This document shows positions 1 to 14,713 of a DNA stretch of 64,000 bases, piece after piece. This DNA is from Palaemon carinicauda (lineage: Eukaryota > Arthropoda > Malacostraca > Decapoda > Palaemonidae), in the NCBI RefSeq assembly GCF_036898095.1, contig NC_090726.1:40021483-40085482 (forward strand), given 5' to 3'. Under the pieces are notes generated by a model. It did no database searches, was not told where the DNA came from, and was given only the letters and a program-made list of their open reading frames with translations. The position numbers and the translations under genes are program-made. Every line of letters begins with the position of its first letter. Positions within the stretch are counted from its first letter, which is position 1.

Positions 1-1919
1 ATCATGAGATGAAGGTCCTTGATTTTCGATGATGAAGCGAAGACAGTCGACTTCTGTACTTGTTGAGAGAGAACTGGGCCCGGGAGAGGGATCAGCTTGG
101 GCTGCAGCTCCAGGACCAGGGGGTACCAGTTGCTCCGGGGCCACTTGGGAGCCACTAGGGCCGCTGTCCCTTTGAAGGTTCTCAGTTTGGAGAGGACTTT
201 CAACAGAAGGTTGGTGGGAGGGAACAGGTATATCTTCGACCATCTGTTCCAGTCCAGTGACATGGCGTCCACCGCTTCTGCTTTGGGGTCCTCGTACGGG
301 GCTACGTACAGAGGAAGTTGATTGTTGTCGCTCGTTGCAAAGAGATCTATCTGAAGTTCTGGGACTTGATGGGAGATGAAGGAGAATGATCTTGCGTCTA
401 GAGACCATTCCGACTCTATCGGGTTTGTCCGAGATAGAGCATCCGCTGTCACGTTGCGGAATCCTTGTAGGTGAACTGCAGACAGGTGCCACTTCTTCTT
501 CTCCGCCAGACGGAAGATTGGGAGAAGCACCTGATTTATCTGGGGCGATCTTGAGCCCTGGCGATTGAGACAACGAACTACCACCGAGTTGTCTAGGGTT
601 AGACGGATGTGGATCGAGGGCGGCGGGGATAGCTTCTTCAGAGTAAGAAGGACCGCCATGGCCTCCAAGATGTTTATGTGGAACGTCTTGAATAGTGGAG
701 ACCAGGTCCCTTGAGCTTGTTTCAGGTGGGAGTGACCTCCCCAGCCCTCCAGTGAGGCATCCGTGTGGATGTTGAGTGATGGAGGAGGGTGTTGGAGAGG
801 AATGGACCTTTTCAGGGCCATTGCTTCCGACCACGGCTTTAGGAGGCGTCGAAGTCTGTTTGGAAGCCGTCTCTTGAGGTCTCTTCGAGCGATGGATGCC
901 GATCGTCTCCAGACTCCCGCGGCATCCTTTAGCTGTGCACGAAGCACTGGGTTTGTCACTGAGGCGAATTGTAGAGAGCCTAGAACTCGTTCCTGCTGTC
1001 GTCTTGAAATGCGTTTGGATTTCAGTAGTCGCTTGACAGACCCTGCTATTTCCTTCCTTTTCTTCTGGGGGATGGAAAGGCGGTGTGACTGAAGATTCCA
1101 GTGGATTCCCAACCACTGAAACTTCTGAGCCGGAGAGAGGCGAGATTTCTTCTCGTTGATCTTGAATCCCAGGTGTTCTAGGTACTGGGTAACTTCGTCG
1201 CAAGACTTTGTACACTCTTCGGGCGAGGGAGCCCAGACTAGCCAGTCGTCGAGGTAGGCCATCACCTGGACGTTTCTTAGGCGGAGCTGTTGTACTATGG
1301 CATCCGCCAGCTTTGTGAAGATCCGAGGGGCCACATTGAGGCCGAATGGCATGGCCCGGAAGGCGTAGCTTTTCCTTTGGAGTCGAAATCCTAGGTAGGA
1401 GGAAGCGTGATGGTTCATTGGAATGTGCCAATAGGCATCCGCCAGGTCTATAGAGACCGTGTAGGAACCTTGAGGCAGAAGGGTCCTTATTTGTTGAAGC
1501 GTCAGCATCTTGAATTTGTTGTTCTCTATGAACTTGTTGAGGGGGGATAAGTCCAGAATGACTCTGAGCTTGTCTGAGTCCTTCTTGGGAACGCAAAACA
1601 GTCTCCCTTGGAACCTGGTGGACTTTACCTTCCTTATCACCTTCTTGTTCAAGAGGTCTAGAACATATTCTTCCAGAATGGGGGTTGATGGTTGAAAGAA
1701 CCGCTGGAAGATTGGGGGTGGTTGCACCCAACTCCAGCCTAGACCGTTCTTGATGATGCTGTGTGCCCAAGGATCGAAGGTCCAACGATCCTGGAATTGG
1801 CGGAGTCTTCCTCCCACCGGAAGCACTTCATTGCTTCTGGTGTCCCGAGGACTTGTTGCCTCGGCCGCTAGCTCCCTTTCCTCCTCTACCTCTGGAGGGA
1901 CGACGAGAGGCGTCTCTGC
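1..1919 (-). CDS. pol: reverse transcriptase + RNase H of element A (partial)
   Basis: I translated the reverse complement from about 1919 to position 1 and found one open frame of roughly 640 codons with no stop; it continues past the window edge. Motifs in order: LPVGGRLRQF near 1825 (typical start of DIRS RT), VSIDLADAYWHIPM near 1460-1420, AMPFGLNVAPRIF near 1340, and the catalytic YLDDWLVW near 1255 (Tyr-Leu-Asp-Asp). RNase H follows, with HTDASLEGWGGH near 760-730, LDNSVVVRCLNRQG near 595 and ADALSRTNP near 440. A conserved post-RNase H block, QIDLFATS, lies near 340. The product copies element RNA into DNA. The start is unclear because the frame overlaps gag. No disabling change was seen, so this copy may be competent as far as it is visible. 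Confidence 0.88.
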
Positions 1920-3777
1920 TTGCACCCCTGGACGAGCCTCTACCTCTGGCATGAAAGGTAGTGGATGGCTGCTCAAAGGCAGGGGTGAAGACCGGTGACT
2001 GTGACAACACCGGTTGGGGGACCAATTGAAAGGTCTGTTGTGGTTGGGCAACCACTTGGGAGGTAGCGGGTCCCGGAAACTGACGTCGTTGTTGACGTTG
2101 CTGGGGTTTCGGCTTCTGAGGTTTCCTCTTAGGCTGAGGTCCATCGTCCTGAGAGGTTTTCCTTTTTCTGGACATGCCCCACTTGTGGAGAAGGTTCCTA
2201 TTCTCCGTGGCGGCTCTGTCAGTTATTTCCTTGACAAGGTCAGAAGGAAACAGGTGCTTTCCCCAGATGTTGGAGGAAATCAGCCTCCGGGGTTCGTGTT
2301 TCACGGTGGCACCGACAAACACGAATTCACGACAGGCTCTACGAGCCTTTATGAAATGGTACAAGTCCTTCATTACCGTGAGTAAGTGGGATTTGGCCAG
2401 TACCATGTAGTGATCGGGTACTGCTGTGTCACAGGCCATTACTTCAAGTTGGACTTGATGAGAAAGCGAAGCTGCAAGCCTCTCCTTCGTGTCTTGTTCC
2501 CGGCGAAGGAGGTGGTCGTTGAGCTTAGGGAGGTCTTCATTAAACTGACGTCCGGCGACGTCAGGATCGAGCCTACCCACGACGAAAGTATGTTGGACAT
2601 CTTTCCATTGCCTAGTGTCAGGGGGTGTCACGATGGAGAAGGGTCTGCACTCCTCCAGTGCAGGGCAGGGTTTCCCTTCTTCCGCCGCTTTAAGGCATGC
2701 AGCTAAGGCCTTTTCCAAAAATGGAAGAATCGCAGTGTCAGGTGCGACATAGGTAGGATGCTTCTTGCTCAAGGCAGGAAGCTTAGAGCAGGTAAAGCCC
2801 CTGCTCTTAAATGCGGAGGCTAGCATAGCCTGGGCCTTTGCGAGATCGAACACTATCTCTTCTTTAGGTTCGGTCTCCTCCTTCGAGGCAGGTTCGGAAC
2901 GAAGTCGGACGTAACAGTCCGGGTAGGCCTCGAAGCTTGGGAAGAACTCCACATCTTCCAACGGGACCGTGCCGATCTTGTCACTAACAAAGATCCTGCC
3001 GGTCGCAATAACCATATGCTCTGCATACCTCCACGGGTTGGCATGAGAGCAAGCTGGGAGATCCTTGACCGAGATCTTCTTCGTGTCTCTGGATCCAATC
3101 ATAGACCTGATGGACTCCTGGTTCTCCTTCAGTCTGTCGTCCATGACAGCTCTAATCAGTCGGATCAGTTCTTGGGTGGAAGAGGAAGGATCCGGGGTCG
3201 AGGAGGTAGACGGAAGGGACAATTCCGTCGGTGTAGGAGTAGGCGGAGGGATGGACGAGGGAGTAGCTCCAATCTCCGACTCGGTGTATTCCACCTTGTC
3301 TTCGTCCTCTTCGGCTCCTTGAGCCATAAGCGTCTTCTCCGTGTCTTCCGAGACGTCGGAGATCCGTTCATCATCCTCGGAATCCAAACGACACTCGTGC
3401 ATGGACTGAGCCATGACCACATCAGGTTCCACTGAAATTTGGACAGTGGGGATTGCTTCCTTTGGAACCACTGAGTCAGGGGAGGCCTTAGGGAACAACA
3501 GGGACCTCAGTTCTTCGGTGGCCAGGTACGGTCCAGTAGCATTTCTCTGAAAACCACGCACCCACTTGCGCAGTTTCTCACGAGCAATGTCTCTAACCTC
3601 CGCTGAGGGAGGGTTATGGAAGGCCTCAACTAGGTAGGCCTGGCAGACCGTACATTCCAGTGGATTCCAGAACTTCCAATCCCCTTTCTTGTCTGAGCAA
3701 GGGGCGTGAGTCCTGCACGCCGTATGTCCGTAAAACTGGGAGCGTTTCACAGCACAGTAGGCGAAATCGCACTTCAT
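1828..3777 (-). CDS. gag-like ORF1 of DIRS-like element A
   Basis: A complete 649-residue ORF with an ATG at 3777-3775 and a TGA at 1830-1828. Residues 1-45 form a Cys/His-rich putative zinc-binding module (CDFAYC, a central GHTAC, then ECTVC). Residues of about 150-205 are acidic and Ser/Thr/Pro-rich. The C-terminal ~50 residues are an RGRG/SRGAS basic tail of the kind used for RNA binding by Gag proteins. The product is probably the structural nucleocapsid protein of the retrotransposon. Its 3' end overlaps the pol frame, which lies in the +1 frame relative to gag and stays open upstream of the gag stop to at least 1919. Pol may therefore be made by frameshifting or internal initiation. No sequence homology to a named Gag family can be claimed by eye; the assignment rests on position and composition. 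Confidence 0.8.
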   Translation of the reverse strand: MKCDFAYCAVKRSQFYGHTACRTHAPCSDKKGDWKFWNPLECTVCQAYLVEAFHNPPSAEVRDIAREKLRKWVRGFQRNATGPYLATEELRSLLFPKASPDSVVPKEAIPTVQISVEPDVVMAQSMHECRLDSEDDERISDVSEDTEKTLMAQGAEEDEDKVEYTESEIGATPSSIPPPTPTPTELSLPSTSSTPDPSSSTQELIRLIRAVMDDRLKENQESIRSMIGSRDTKKISVKDLPACSHANPWRYAEHMVIATGRIFVSDKIGTVPLEDVEFFPSFEAYPDCYVRLRSEPASKEETEPKEEIVFDLAKAQAMLASAFKSRGFTCSKLPALSKKHPTYVAPDTAILPFLEKALAACLKAAEEGKPCPALEECRPFSIVTPPDTRQWKDVQHTFVVGRLDPDVAGRQFNEDLPKLNDHLLRREQDTKERLAASLSHQVQLEVMACDTAVPDHYMVLAKSHLLTVMKDLYHFIKARRACREFVFVGATVKHEPRRLISSNIWGKHLFPSDLVKEITDRAATENRNLLHKWGMSRKRKTSQDDGPQPKRKPQKPKPQQRQQRRQFPGPATSQVVAQPQQTFQLVPQPVLSQSPVFTPAFEQPSTTFHARGRGSSRGASRDASRRPSRGRGGKGASGRGNKSSGHQKQ

Positions 3778-6595
<2,818 letters not shown>

Positions 6596-8454
6596 TGGTA
6601 ATCAGTACAGGACACATTTTCCAAGAGATATACCATACAAAATTATTTTCTATTACATTTTAAATTTAATAACAAGGAGAGCCGTTACAAAGATGTATCC
6701 CAACACTACAAAGAACTTCAATGAAAGAACGCCAAGCGTCGAACCTGATATGGGAATTTATCCCTAGATTTGGGGATTTTGGGTGTCTGATGTTGATATT
6801 ATGTACAAATTTCTGTGAAGAAACAAAAATTAGTAAATCCGTATATTGTTTCAATTAGTTTACTTGCACTCTATATAAAGTATGGTGAGTTCATTTCTAT
6901 CTGAGTAAACCCTACAAGATCAGAAGAAAATATTTGTGGAAATGGGTATTTTTGGGGGATTTTTTATCATGAGTTATGGGGATTTTTACACTAACCCATC
7001 TGGCAACACAGCGAGGAACTAGGAATTCCTGGAACATATAATCTTCGTTTAACCAATAAATTATTGAAATAATTCTCTTAAATTAATAACGTGAGTTACT
7101 TGACGTTTATTATTTCATGCATGTCTTTTATATTGCTTTAAACCTGTCTTAGCGCAACTCAATTGATACGTTCAAACATTCTAATGTAGTTTTAAGAGGA
7201 AGTTTTATACGTAAATGTCAAGCTTATTTTATGGTTTTATACATCATTTTAATGACCTCAACGATGCTATATAAGTGTTATTTCATAGTATAACTATCAG
7301 GTTTGACCTCTAATGCTCTTGGGTCCTGTACTGACCCCGTGGGTGGTTAATTCTGTCGATACTAGAAGATCTTGTAAGTCTTCCCTTTGGGTGATATTTC
7401 GGTAGTCTCCCACCCAGCGGGGTGAATGTAGTTCATAGGGACAGGCAGATATCTTTCTTATTACCAGCCAAATCGTTTTTAATTATTGGGAAGATGTTCT
7501 TTACTATGATCCGATATACCATAATATGAAGTTATTTTATCATTGTAAATAATATATTTTACCTTTACCACAGCAATATTTTCTAAGTTCAGCCCGGTCC
7601 GAACGCAAGTCATGGGTAGCTCCTGCTTAGTTTCCAAACTTTCCCGATAGGTAGAGCCTGTGTCGTCACAGGATAAGAATCGTTCGGATTTACAATTTAA
7701 TGCTGTCCCATCAATATACATTCCTACTCCTTGGTTAAGTTTGTAGTTAGTTGGGGCATGTCCTTTTTAGTGGCATTTGATACTGCTATGATAATTATGA
7801 ATTGTTAGGTAGGGGAAAGGTCGTTATAATGCGCCGTTCGCTGAAGCCACGGCCAAGTTACTCGATTGTTAAATTTCCCCCAAGCATTGTTTCCTGCCTA
7901 ACTATAATAACACCCGTTAGGCGGCGCTCTGTTCGCCTATCAGCTGGTGGCACAAGCCTGGAAATGTATTGATTTTCGGACTTATGTTTTCGCTAATCGC
8001 GACTATCTACATTCTTAACCCCTTGTTAAGATTGTAGTTCGTTGGGACATGGCCTGAAATTATGCCAAACACTGATTTGTTATATATACAACCAAAGGTT
8101 AGGTTAGCCAACATCTAGTTAAGATGTTAAGGTAGATAAAGCCAGTGTCAAACAAAACACCCGAACTAACCGTTCGTTTCCGTGCGCTTGTAGGCCTACT
8201 TTTGTTGGTCGCGTGATTTCAAAATTTTTAATCCCCCCCTCACCCCCGCCCTGAGATTGACCTGCACGAGGTCAACCCTTTCCAAAGCTAAACACCGTAA
8301 TGGACAGACGTGTTCCTTATAGTTTGAGCGATGGCGTTGAGTTTATTACAGCTTGATGCTTTGAAGACAATAAGGTTTTTAGACCTATGGGACTTTACTT
8401 GAGTTACCCAGTAAATTTTTTATTTTTTGTTTCGAGAAGGGCTTTTAGGTGATT
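6596..8454. other. AT-rich stretch with no gene recognised
   Basis: No ORF with domain-like composition. A ~43 bp imperfect direct repeat (CTTGGTTAAGTTTGTAGTTA at 7731 and a diverged copy at about 8022) is present about 290 bp apart. GC-richer, promoter-like stretches occur at 7820-7960 and 8150-8290. Nothing further can be assigned. Confidence 0.5.
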
Positions 8455-8485
8455 TTAACCCTTTTACCCCCAGGCTATTTGGAAA
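8455..8485 (+). mobile_element. Left fragment of TTAA-flanked MITE, split by element B
   Basis: TTAA (8455-8458) followed by CCCTTTTACCCCCAGGCTAT and on to GGAAATTT. This is identical in layout to the left end of the intact copies at 37631 and 49622. The MITE then breaks off exactly where the element B terminus begins and resumes at about 14912. Confidence 0.9.
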
Positions 8486-8662
8486 TTTTAAATATTTAAC
8501 TTAGCCGGTGAATATATAATAGCTGCAACTCTGTTGCTCGACAGACACATACAGTAAAAAACTCGCCAGCGATCGCTATACAGGTTGCGGGTGTGCCCAC
8601 CAGCGCCAACTGTCGGCCAGATACCACTCTCGATGTAAACAAAGACTCAATTTCTTCTCTGT
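8486..8662 (+). repeat. Left inverted terminal repeat of element B
   Basis: From about 8502 to 8661 it is nearly a perfect reverse complement of ~14716-14867, including AGCGATCGCTATACAGG and TGTGCCCACCAGCGCCAACT. Its outermost TTTTAAATATTTAACTTAGC is complemented not at the right end but in the internal region at ~14590-14612. Confidence 0.92.
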
Positions 8663-9264
8663 CGACGTGTCGACAAGACGTACTTTTACTCGCTGTAGAA
8701 CCTGGAGTTTTCTCAACATATTTGGTGAAGTACTTCATTTTGGTTTGAGCTTTCGCAGTGCAGGTGTTTTATCTTCATCTTAAATCTTGAACTCCTTTTT
8801 GGATAGATTTAATTTTTGATGACAAAGAGAGTATGGACTTTCTTTGACTTTTAAATGGCCGACCCTTCCCTTAGACGGAAGTGTGTTTAGGCTTTTAGCA
8901 ATTATCTTATCACGTTATAAATTAATTATAGATTTTCCTCTATATATTTTATATCTCACCGCCTTTATTAGGCCTCTTCGATTAACTTTCCATTTATAAT
9001 AAACAAAAAAAAAAAAAAATAAATAAATTTTAATGATTTGTTTATATGCGACCTTTCCTGAGAGTAGGCGGTCCTAACTTGGAAACCGAAGTTAAACAAC
9101 GTTGAGCCCTTTCAATCGTAAATAGCTTTTAAAGAGCTAATGATTTAAAACTTTTTAAATGAATATTTTTAATAAATATTTTATGAAAGATTTTCTTTGA
9201 ATAGTCTTCGTACTGTTTTCAAAGATGAACTAACGTTTAGTTTATTTATGCTACGCAGTTTGCG

Positions 9265-9283
9265 CTCTATCGTTACGATAGAG
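9265..9283 (+). other. Conserved leader hairpin of DIRS-like family
   Basis: CTCTATCG-TTA-CGATAGAG forms a perfect 8-bp stem with a 3-nt loop. The same hairpin occurs at 62327-62345 in the leader of element G although the flanks have diverged. That suggests a structural role such as packaging, priming or translation control; the role is not known. Confidence 0.75.
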
Positions 9284-9997
9284 AGAGAGAGTATCACGGT
9301 TTCACTTTGCAGAAAGAGTAAATCGATTCTGACGTTTTGTTCATTCTTCTTTCAAAGCTTAAATGTTTTAAATTCTATTTTAAAGGAACTTTTTAATTGA
9401 AAAACCTTTCAGTTTTTTCCTTTGGTCAAATAACATGTTTTTTTGACGAAACGTAATTGGGCTCTTCTCTTAGGTGCGAAATCAAGAGAGAGAGAGAGAG
9501 AGAGATAGAGACGGAGGGAGAGAGAGGAGAGAAAACGTTCCGTTCAAGCGGGTAACGTTGTTCTCGAGTTACTCTCGTCCCTAGTCTCTGTACGGGGAGA
9601 AAGGATAAAACGTTTTTAGTTTTATTCTCGTCCCCAGGCAATGTACGGTGAGAGATTGAAAACGTAGTTTTGAATGAACTAGTGTTTAGTCTCTTCCCCT
9701 GCCACTGATTTTTTTATCTTAAAAGATGTTTACTGTTTTTTGCTGGTATTAATGTGCTTGCATTATACGACTGATTTCGCAATTATAACCTTTTGATGAG
9801 GGTAGAATTGCGTGCTTCAGGTAGAAATCAGTTAAAGTTTCGATTTCAGTGAAATAAGTGCAAAACAGAAAATCGTAGTGATAAAGTGATATTGCGCAAA
9901 GTGTTACAGTGTTGCGTAACCGAGGGTTCGTCTGTTCGTGCCTGTCGTTCACCTAGTCCGGGACCTCTTGCAAGCTCCCAAGCCCAGGGGAGAAGTA

Positions 9998-10225
9998 ATG
10001 TCGTACGACTTATGGGTTCGAGAGGCCTTGATCAGCGAACAGACGTTCCCTCTATGGTATCGGGTGTATCTTACCAAGATCTCCCCTACCATAAGGCGAG
10101 AGAGACAATTTTCTCCTCGTCATCCGAAGGCTTTTCGCATAAGAAACCTGAAACAAGGTTTCGAGGCTCTTAAGCGAAAGTCAGTCCTTTCAGGACAGGT
10201 CCAGCGTCCTGGTTGTAGCCATTAG
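9998..10225 (+). pseudogene. gag-like ORF start of element B (decayed)
   Basis: The ATG at 9998 opens MSYDLWVREALISEQTF, which aligns with MSKDLWVPQALIDEQTF at 63027 in element G. That supports a genuine shared start codon. The frame stops at 10225, and fragments continue in other frames to about 11100. No catalytic domain is expected. The central gag region carries a 66-bp tandem duplication. Confidence 0.65.
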
Positions 10226-10764
10226 GACAGCTCTGACCCTATGCAGTCATCGGAAAACTGCTCGCCGCCTATCAAAAGCGTAACACAGACTCCGAGAGTC
10301 TTTTTGTTGGCAAGGTTTTGCGGTCACATACGTTACCCTCGTCTCTTACCGCAACCATTTCCGTTGATCCTAAATGGGTTGTACGGCAAGACATGCAGAA
10401 TAAGCTTGCCTCCCTTATGGAAGACTATTCTGCCGATTAGTCCGTTGAGCCTAGCCGTTTATCTTATCGAGATCCTGGCTTTCAGCCAACCTAACGTTCC
10501 TTTGTGCGTCCTGGTGACGTTGGCGTAGCTAAGTCACGTCAGTCAGGTTGTTTAGAACCACACTCGATGCGGTCTCGTGTGGATTTTCAGCCACATTTGG
10601 ACGTTAGGCCACTTGCTGATGCTCCTGTTGACGTTCAGGACGTTCGCTAACAATCGGAGTTGACTTGTTTTGACGCTGTGCGTCAACCTCCGCATTCTAG
10701 AGTTGTTTTGACTGCTCAATCTAGGCGGTCAAAGCAGTCTCGAGTGGACGCTGTGCGTCCTCAC

Positions 10765-10888
10765 GCACCTGTTGTTGTTGACAGTTCACAGACTGTCAAG
10801 CAGTTACATGACGTTGCGTCCTGGTCTCTCGCACCTGTTGTTGTTGACAGTTCACAGACTGTCAAGCAGTTACATGACGTTGCGTCCG
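10765..10888 (+). repeat. 66-bp tandem duplication in gag region of element B
   Basis: The unit beginning GCACCTGTTGTTGTTGACAG is present at 10765 and again at 10831, almost identical. The near-identity indicates a recent slippage or unequal-crossover event. Confidence 0.92.
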
Positions 10889-11654
10889 GGTTCGCTACTA
10901 ATGCACCAGTGCGTGTGGACTCTGCTTGTAAAGCATTGCCACCACGGTAGGTCTCTCCCTTGCTTGAGACTCAGCTATTATCGGACAAGGTTCCTTTAGA
11001 TGAGGAAGTTGCTGTTCCCCCTCCTACTGATATTCCCTTGAGGACTCTGTCAGACGGAGAGGAGCCTAAAGCTGCTTAGCCCTCTATGGACTTTAAATAA
11101 ATCATGCTGATTTTTAAGGATCTTTGTCCGGATCTTTTTGTAACTGCTGCTCCTCGTTCGCCTAAACGTCAGAGCTTACACTAGGCCTAGCTACTTCGAA
11201 GCCGTTGTTTTATAAGCTAGTGCTCTCTCGCTCTCCTAGAGAGCTTTACGTTTGCTAGGCGACTGGTTTATCACCAGGAGGAGTTTGGGGGATACAGCCT
11301 TTGCTTTCCCTTCTTTTAAACTGGCTTATAGAGCGAGAGTCTGATATGACACGAGAGAAGTTCTCGGCTTGGGAGTTCCTGCCTCTGCCCAGATAGACTT
11401 CTCAAATCTCGTAGACTCTCCCTGGCGCCTGGCCAGGAGACGCTCCAAGATTTTACAGGTCAACTTCACAGCTGTTTTCGAGCCTTTGAAGTTTTGCTGT
11501 ACAATTATGTCATGCATAAACAAGGCTTTCAGGGATGGCTCCAATGATCTGACAGCCACGTTCTCTGCAGGGACAAGTCCCTCAGGGATGGCTCCATGAT
11601 TTGACAGCCATGTTCACTGCAGGAGTACGTAAGAGGCAAGTGCGCTCAATGTGT

Positions 11655-13230
11655 TCATTGTCAAGACAAACTTCGCGATGAAGTCTACCAGGCTGTCTTG
11701 ACAGCATTTATGGAAGGCGACTGGATGGTCTCTCTCGACCTTCAGGAGGCATACTTCCACATTCCTATACACCCGGATTCCCAACCGTTTCTGAGGTTTG
11801 TTTACAGGAATGTGGGGTACCAGTTTCGAGCTATCGGAGATCAGAGCCTCCCTCTACTTGGACGACTGGCTTCTCAGAGCCTCTTCCAGTCATCGCTGTC
11901 TGAAGGATCTCAATTGGACTCTAGATCTGGCCAAGGAATTGGGACTCCTAGTCAATTTGGAAAAGTCACAGCTGGTCCCATCCCAAACTATTCTGTATTT
12001 AGGGATGGAGATTCACAGTCGAGTTTTTCGGGCTTTTCCGTCGGCCCCCAGAATAGATCAAGCCCTGCTCTCCATCCAGAAGATGCTGAAGAAAGAACGC
12101 TGCTCAGTCAGGCTGTGGATGAGTCTGGTAGGGACGCTTTCATCCCTGGAGCAATTTGTCTCGCTAGGAAGGCTACACCTCCGTCCTCTTCAATTCCATC
12201 TGGCTTTTCACTGGAAAAAGGACAAGACGCTAGAGGCGGTCTCGATCCCGATTTCCGAAAAGATAAAGTCTTGTCTGACTTGGTGGAAGGACAATATCAG
12301 CCTACGAGAGGGTCTTCCCCTGGCAGTTCAGATACCCAACCACATTCTCTTCTTGGACGCATCGGACTTGGGCTGGGGCGGGAATGCTCAGGTCTCTGGA
12401 ACTCGAGTCAGAGGAGCATGCATATCAACAGCAAGGAGCTTTTGGCGGTTCATCTGGCCTTGATAAGCTTCGAGAATCTCCTTCGAGGCAAGGTGGTGGA
12501 GGTAAACTCGGACAACACCACGGCCTTGGCGTACATTTCCAAACAGGGAGGTACCCACTCACTGACTTTGTACGAGATCGCAAGGGACCTGCTCATCTGA
12601 TCAAAAGATCGAGGCATCTCCCTAGTAACGAGGTTCATCCAGGGCGACTTGAACGTCCTAGCAGATTGTCTCAGTCGGAAAGGTCAAGTAATTCCAATCG
12701 AATGGACCCTCCACAAGGATGTGTGCAAGAGACTTTGGGCGACTTGGGGTCAACCCACCATAGATCTCTTTGCAACCTCGCTGACCAAGAGGCTTCCAAT
12801 CTATTGCTCTCCAGTCCCGGACCCAGCAGCAATACATATAGATGCCTTCCTCCTAGATTGGTCACATCTAGATCTTTACGCATTCCCACCATTCAAGATT
12901 GTCAACAAGGTACTGCAGAAATTCGCCTCTCACGAAGGGACAAGGTTGACGTTAGTTGCTCCCCTCTGGCCCGCGAGAGAATGGTTCACCGAGGTACTTC
13001 GATGGCTAGTAGACGTTCCCAGAAGTCTTCCTCTAAGAGTAGACCTTCTACGTCAACCACACGTAAAGAAGGTACACCAAAGCCTCCACGCTCTTCGTCT
13101 GACTGCCTTCAGACTATCGAAAGACTCTCGAAAGCTAGAGGCTTTTCGAAGGAGGCAGCCAGTGCGATTGCTAGAGCAAGGAGAGCGTCTACCATTAGAG
13201 TCTACCAATCGAAGTGGGAAGTCTTCTGAG
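11655..13230 (+). pseudogene. pol (RT + RNase H) of element B, frameshifted
   Basis: RT blocks begin with MVSLDLQEAYFHIPIHP (11724-11774). The frame shifts near 11830, then the catalytic YLDDWLLRASS follows near 11860. RNase H appears as LFLDASDLGWGGNAQ near 12350, then after another shift HINSKELLAVHLAL (~12420), NSDNTTALAYISKQGG (~12510) and LADCLSRKGQV (~12660). The conserved TIDLFATS block lies near 12760. Disabling lesions seen: frame changes near 11830, 12410 and 13180, and stops at 12598 and 13227. The product would have copied the element's RNA. I do not restore the frame. Confidence 0.88.
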
Positions 13231-14174
13231 ACTGGTGCAAGTCAGTATCCGTATCCTCGACCAGTACCTCTGTAGCCCAAATAGCTGATTTTCTCTTATA
13301 CCTGAGAAAAGTACGATCCCTTTCAGCTCCTACTATCAAGGGCTACAGAAGCATGTTGGCCTCGGTCTTCCGGCATAGAGGCTTAGATCTTTCCAACAAT
13401 AAAGATCTGCAAGACCTCCTTAAGTCTTTCGAGACCTCTAAGGAGCGTCGTTTGGCTACTCCTGGGTGGAATTTAGACGTGGTCCTAAGATTCCTCATGT
13501 CAGACAGGTTTGAGCCTTTGCAGTCACCCTCTTTGAAAGATCTCACTCTTAAGACTCTTTTCCTGGTATGCTTAGCCTCGGCTAAAAGAGTCAGTGAGCT
13601 TCATGCCTTCAGCAAGAACATCGGGTTTTCGTCAGAAAAAGCTACTTGTTCTCTGCAACTTGGTTTCCTAGCCAAAAATGAGCTACCTTCTCGTCCTTGG
13701 CCTAAATCTTTCGATATTCCTAGATTATCGGAGATCGTAGGCAATGAACTAGAAAGAGTCTTATGCCCTGTTAGAGCTCTTAAGTTCTACTTAGCTCGTA
13801 CTAAACCTTTACGAGGCCAATCTGAAGCGTTATGGTGTTCGGTTAAGAAACCATCCTTGCCTATGTCAAAGAATGCTTTGTCATGTTTTATCAGATTGTT
13901 AATACGAGAAGCTCATTCACACTTGAGTGAGGAAGACCGATCTTTGCTTAAGGTTAAGACGCACGAGGTTAGAGCTGTAGCAACTTCCGTGGCCTTTAAG
14001 CAAAATAGATCTCTGCAAAGTATCATGGACGCAACCTATTGGAGAAGCAAGTCAGTGTTCGCGTCATTTTACTTGAAAGATGTCCAGTCTCTTTACGAGA
14101 ACTGCTACACACTGGGACCATTCGTAGCAGCGAGTGCAGTAGTGGGTGAGGGCTCAACCACTACAATTCCCTAA
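13180..14174 (+). pseudogene. Tyrosine recombinase of element B
   Basis: The open frame from 13353 to 14174 covers the catalytic part of a tyrosine recombinase, with related residues starting near 13180 beyond the stop at 13227. Visible catalytic residues, numbered from 13353: Arg79 in SAKRVSELHAF, the HxxR box (His204, Arg207 in THEVRAVATS), Trp230 and the presumed nucleophile Tyr240 in ASFYLKDV. This is the arrangement of the DIRS/Ngaro recombinase that integrates a circular DNA intermediate. It replaces the DDE integrase of LTR elements. The catalytic half is intact, but the upstream stop separates it from its N-terminus, so the whole pol is classed as dead. Confidence 0.9.
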
Positions 14175-14584
14175 TTCCATATCCTTTTAATCTGTCTCTT
14201 GGAATGTTTTAATGTTTTTATGGGTTGTCCGGAAGGCTAAGAAGCCTTTCGCATCCTGGTTGATTTGGCGGGTGGTCAAAGTCATTTCTTGAGAGCGCCC
14301 AGATTAGGGGTTTGATGAGGTCCTGTTGTATGGGTTACAGCCCTTGATACTTCAGCTCCTGGGGGTCTGTCAGCATCCTAAGAGGATCGCTGGGCTCCGT
14401 AAGGAAGACGTACTTACAAGGTAGAGTAATCGTCTAAGTCGACTTCCTTACCAGGTACCTATTTATTTTGGTTTTGTTATATTGATAACTGCCAAAATGA
14501 AATAAAAAAACTCTTAGCTTATACGATGTAAACATATTTAACTCTGGTCTCTACCCACCTCCTTGGGTGTGAATCAGCTATTAT
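14175..14584 (+). other. 3' untranslated segment of element B
   Basis: Between the recombinase stop and the internal complementary region. No ORF. It contains a short GGAAGACGTACTTACAAGGT segment of unknown role. Confidence 0.5.
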
Positions 14585-14672
14585 TTATTCACCGGCTAAG
14601 TTAAATATTTAAAAATGATATTTTAATTATAAAATAAATTTTTGAATATACTTACCCGGTGAATATATAAAT
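14585..14672 (+). repeat. Internal complementary region (ICR) of element B
   Basis: ATTCACCGGCTAAGTTAAAT at ~14587 is the reverse complement of the left outer end (8489-8512). The adjoining ATGATATTTTAATTATAAAA to the end of the block is the reverse complement of the right outer end (14864-14911). The two are joined directly, as they would be in a circular intermediate. DIRS models use this segment to restore both ends during replication. Confidence 0.9.
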
Positions 14673-14713
14673 TAAACGACCCTCCCTTCCTCCCCAATAG
14701 AGACGCAGTGGGA

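Noticed and set aside
1510..2706. Plus-strand ORFs over the element A coding region
   Set aside because: Antisense shadows of gag and pol.
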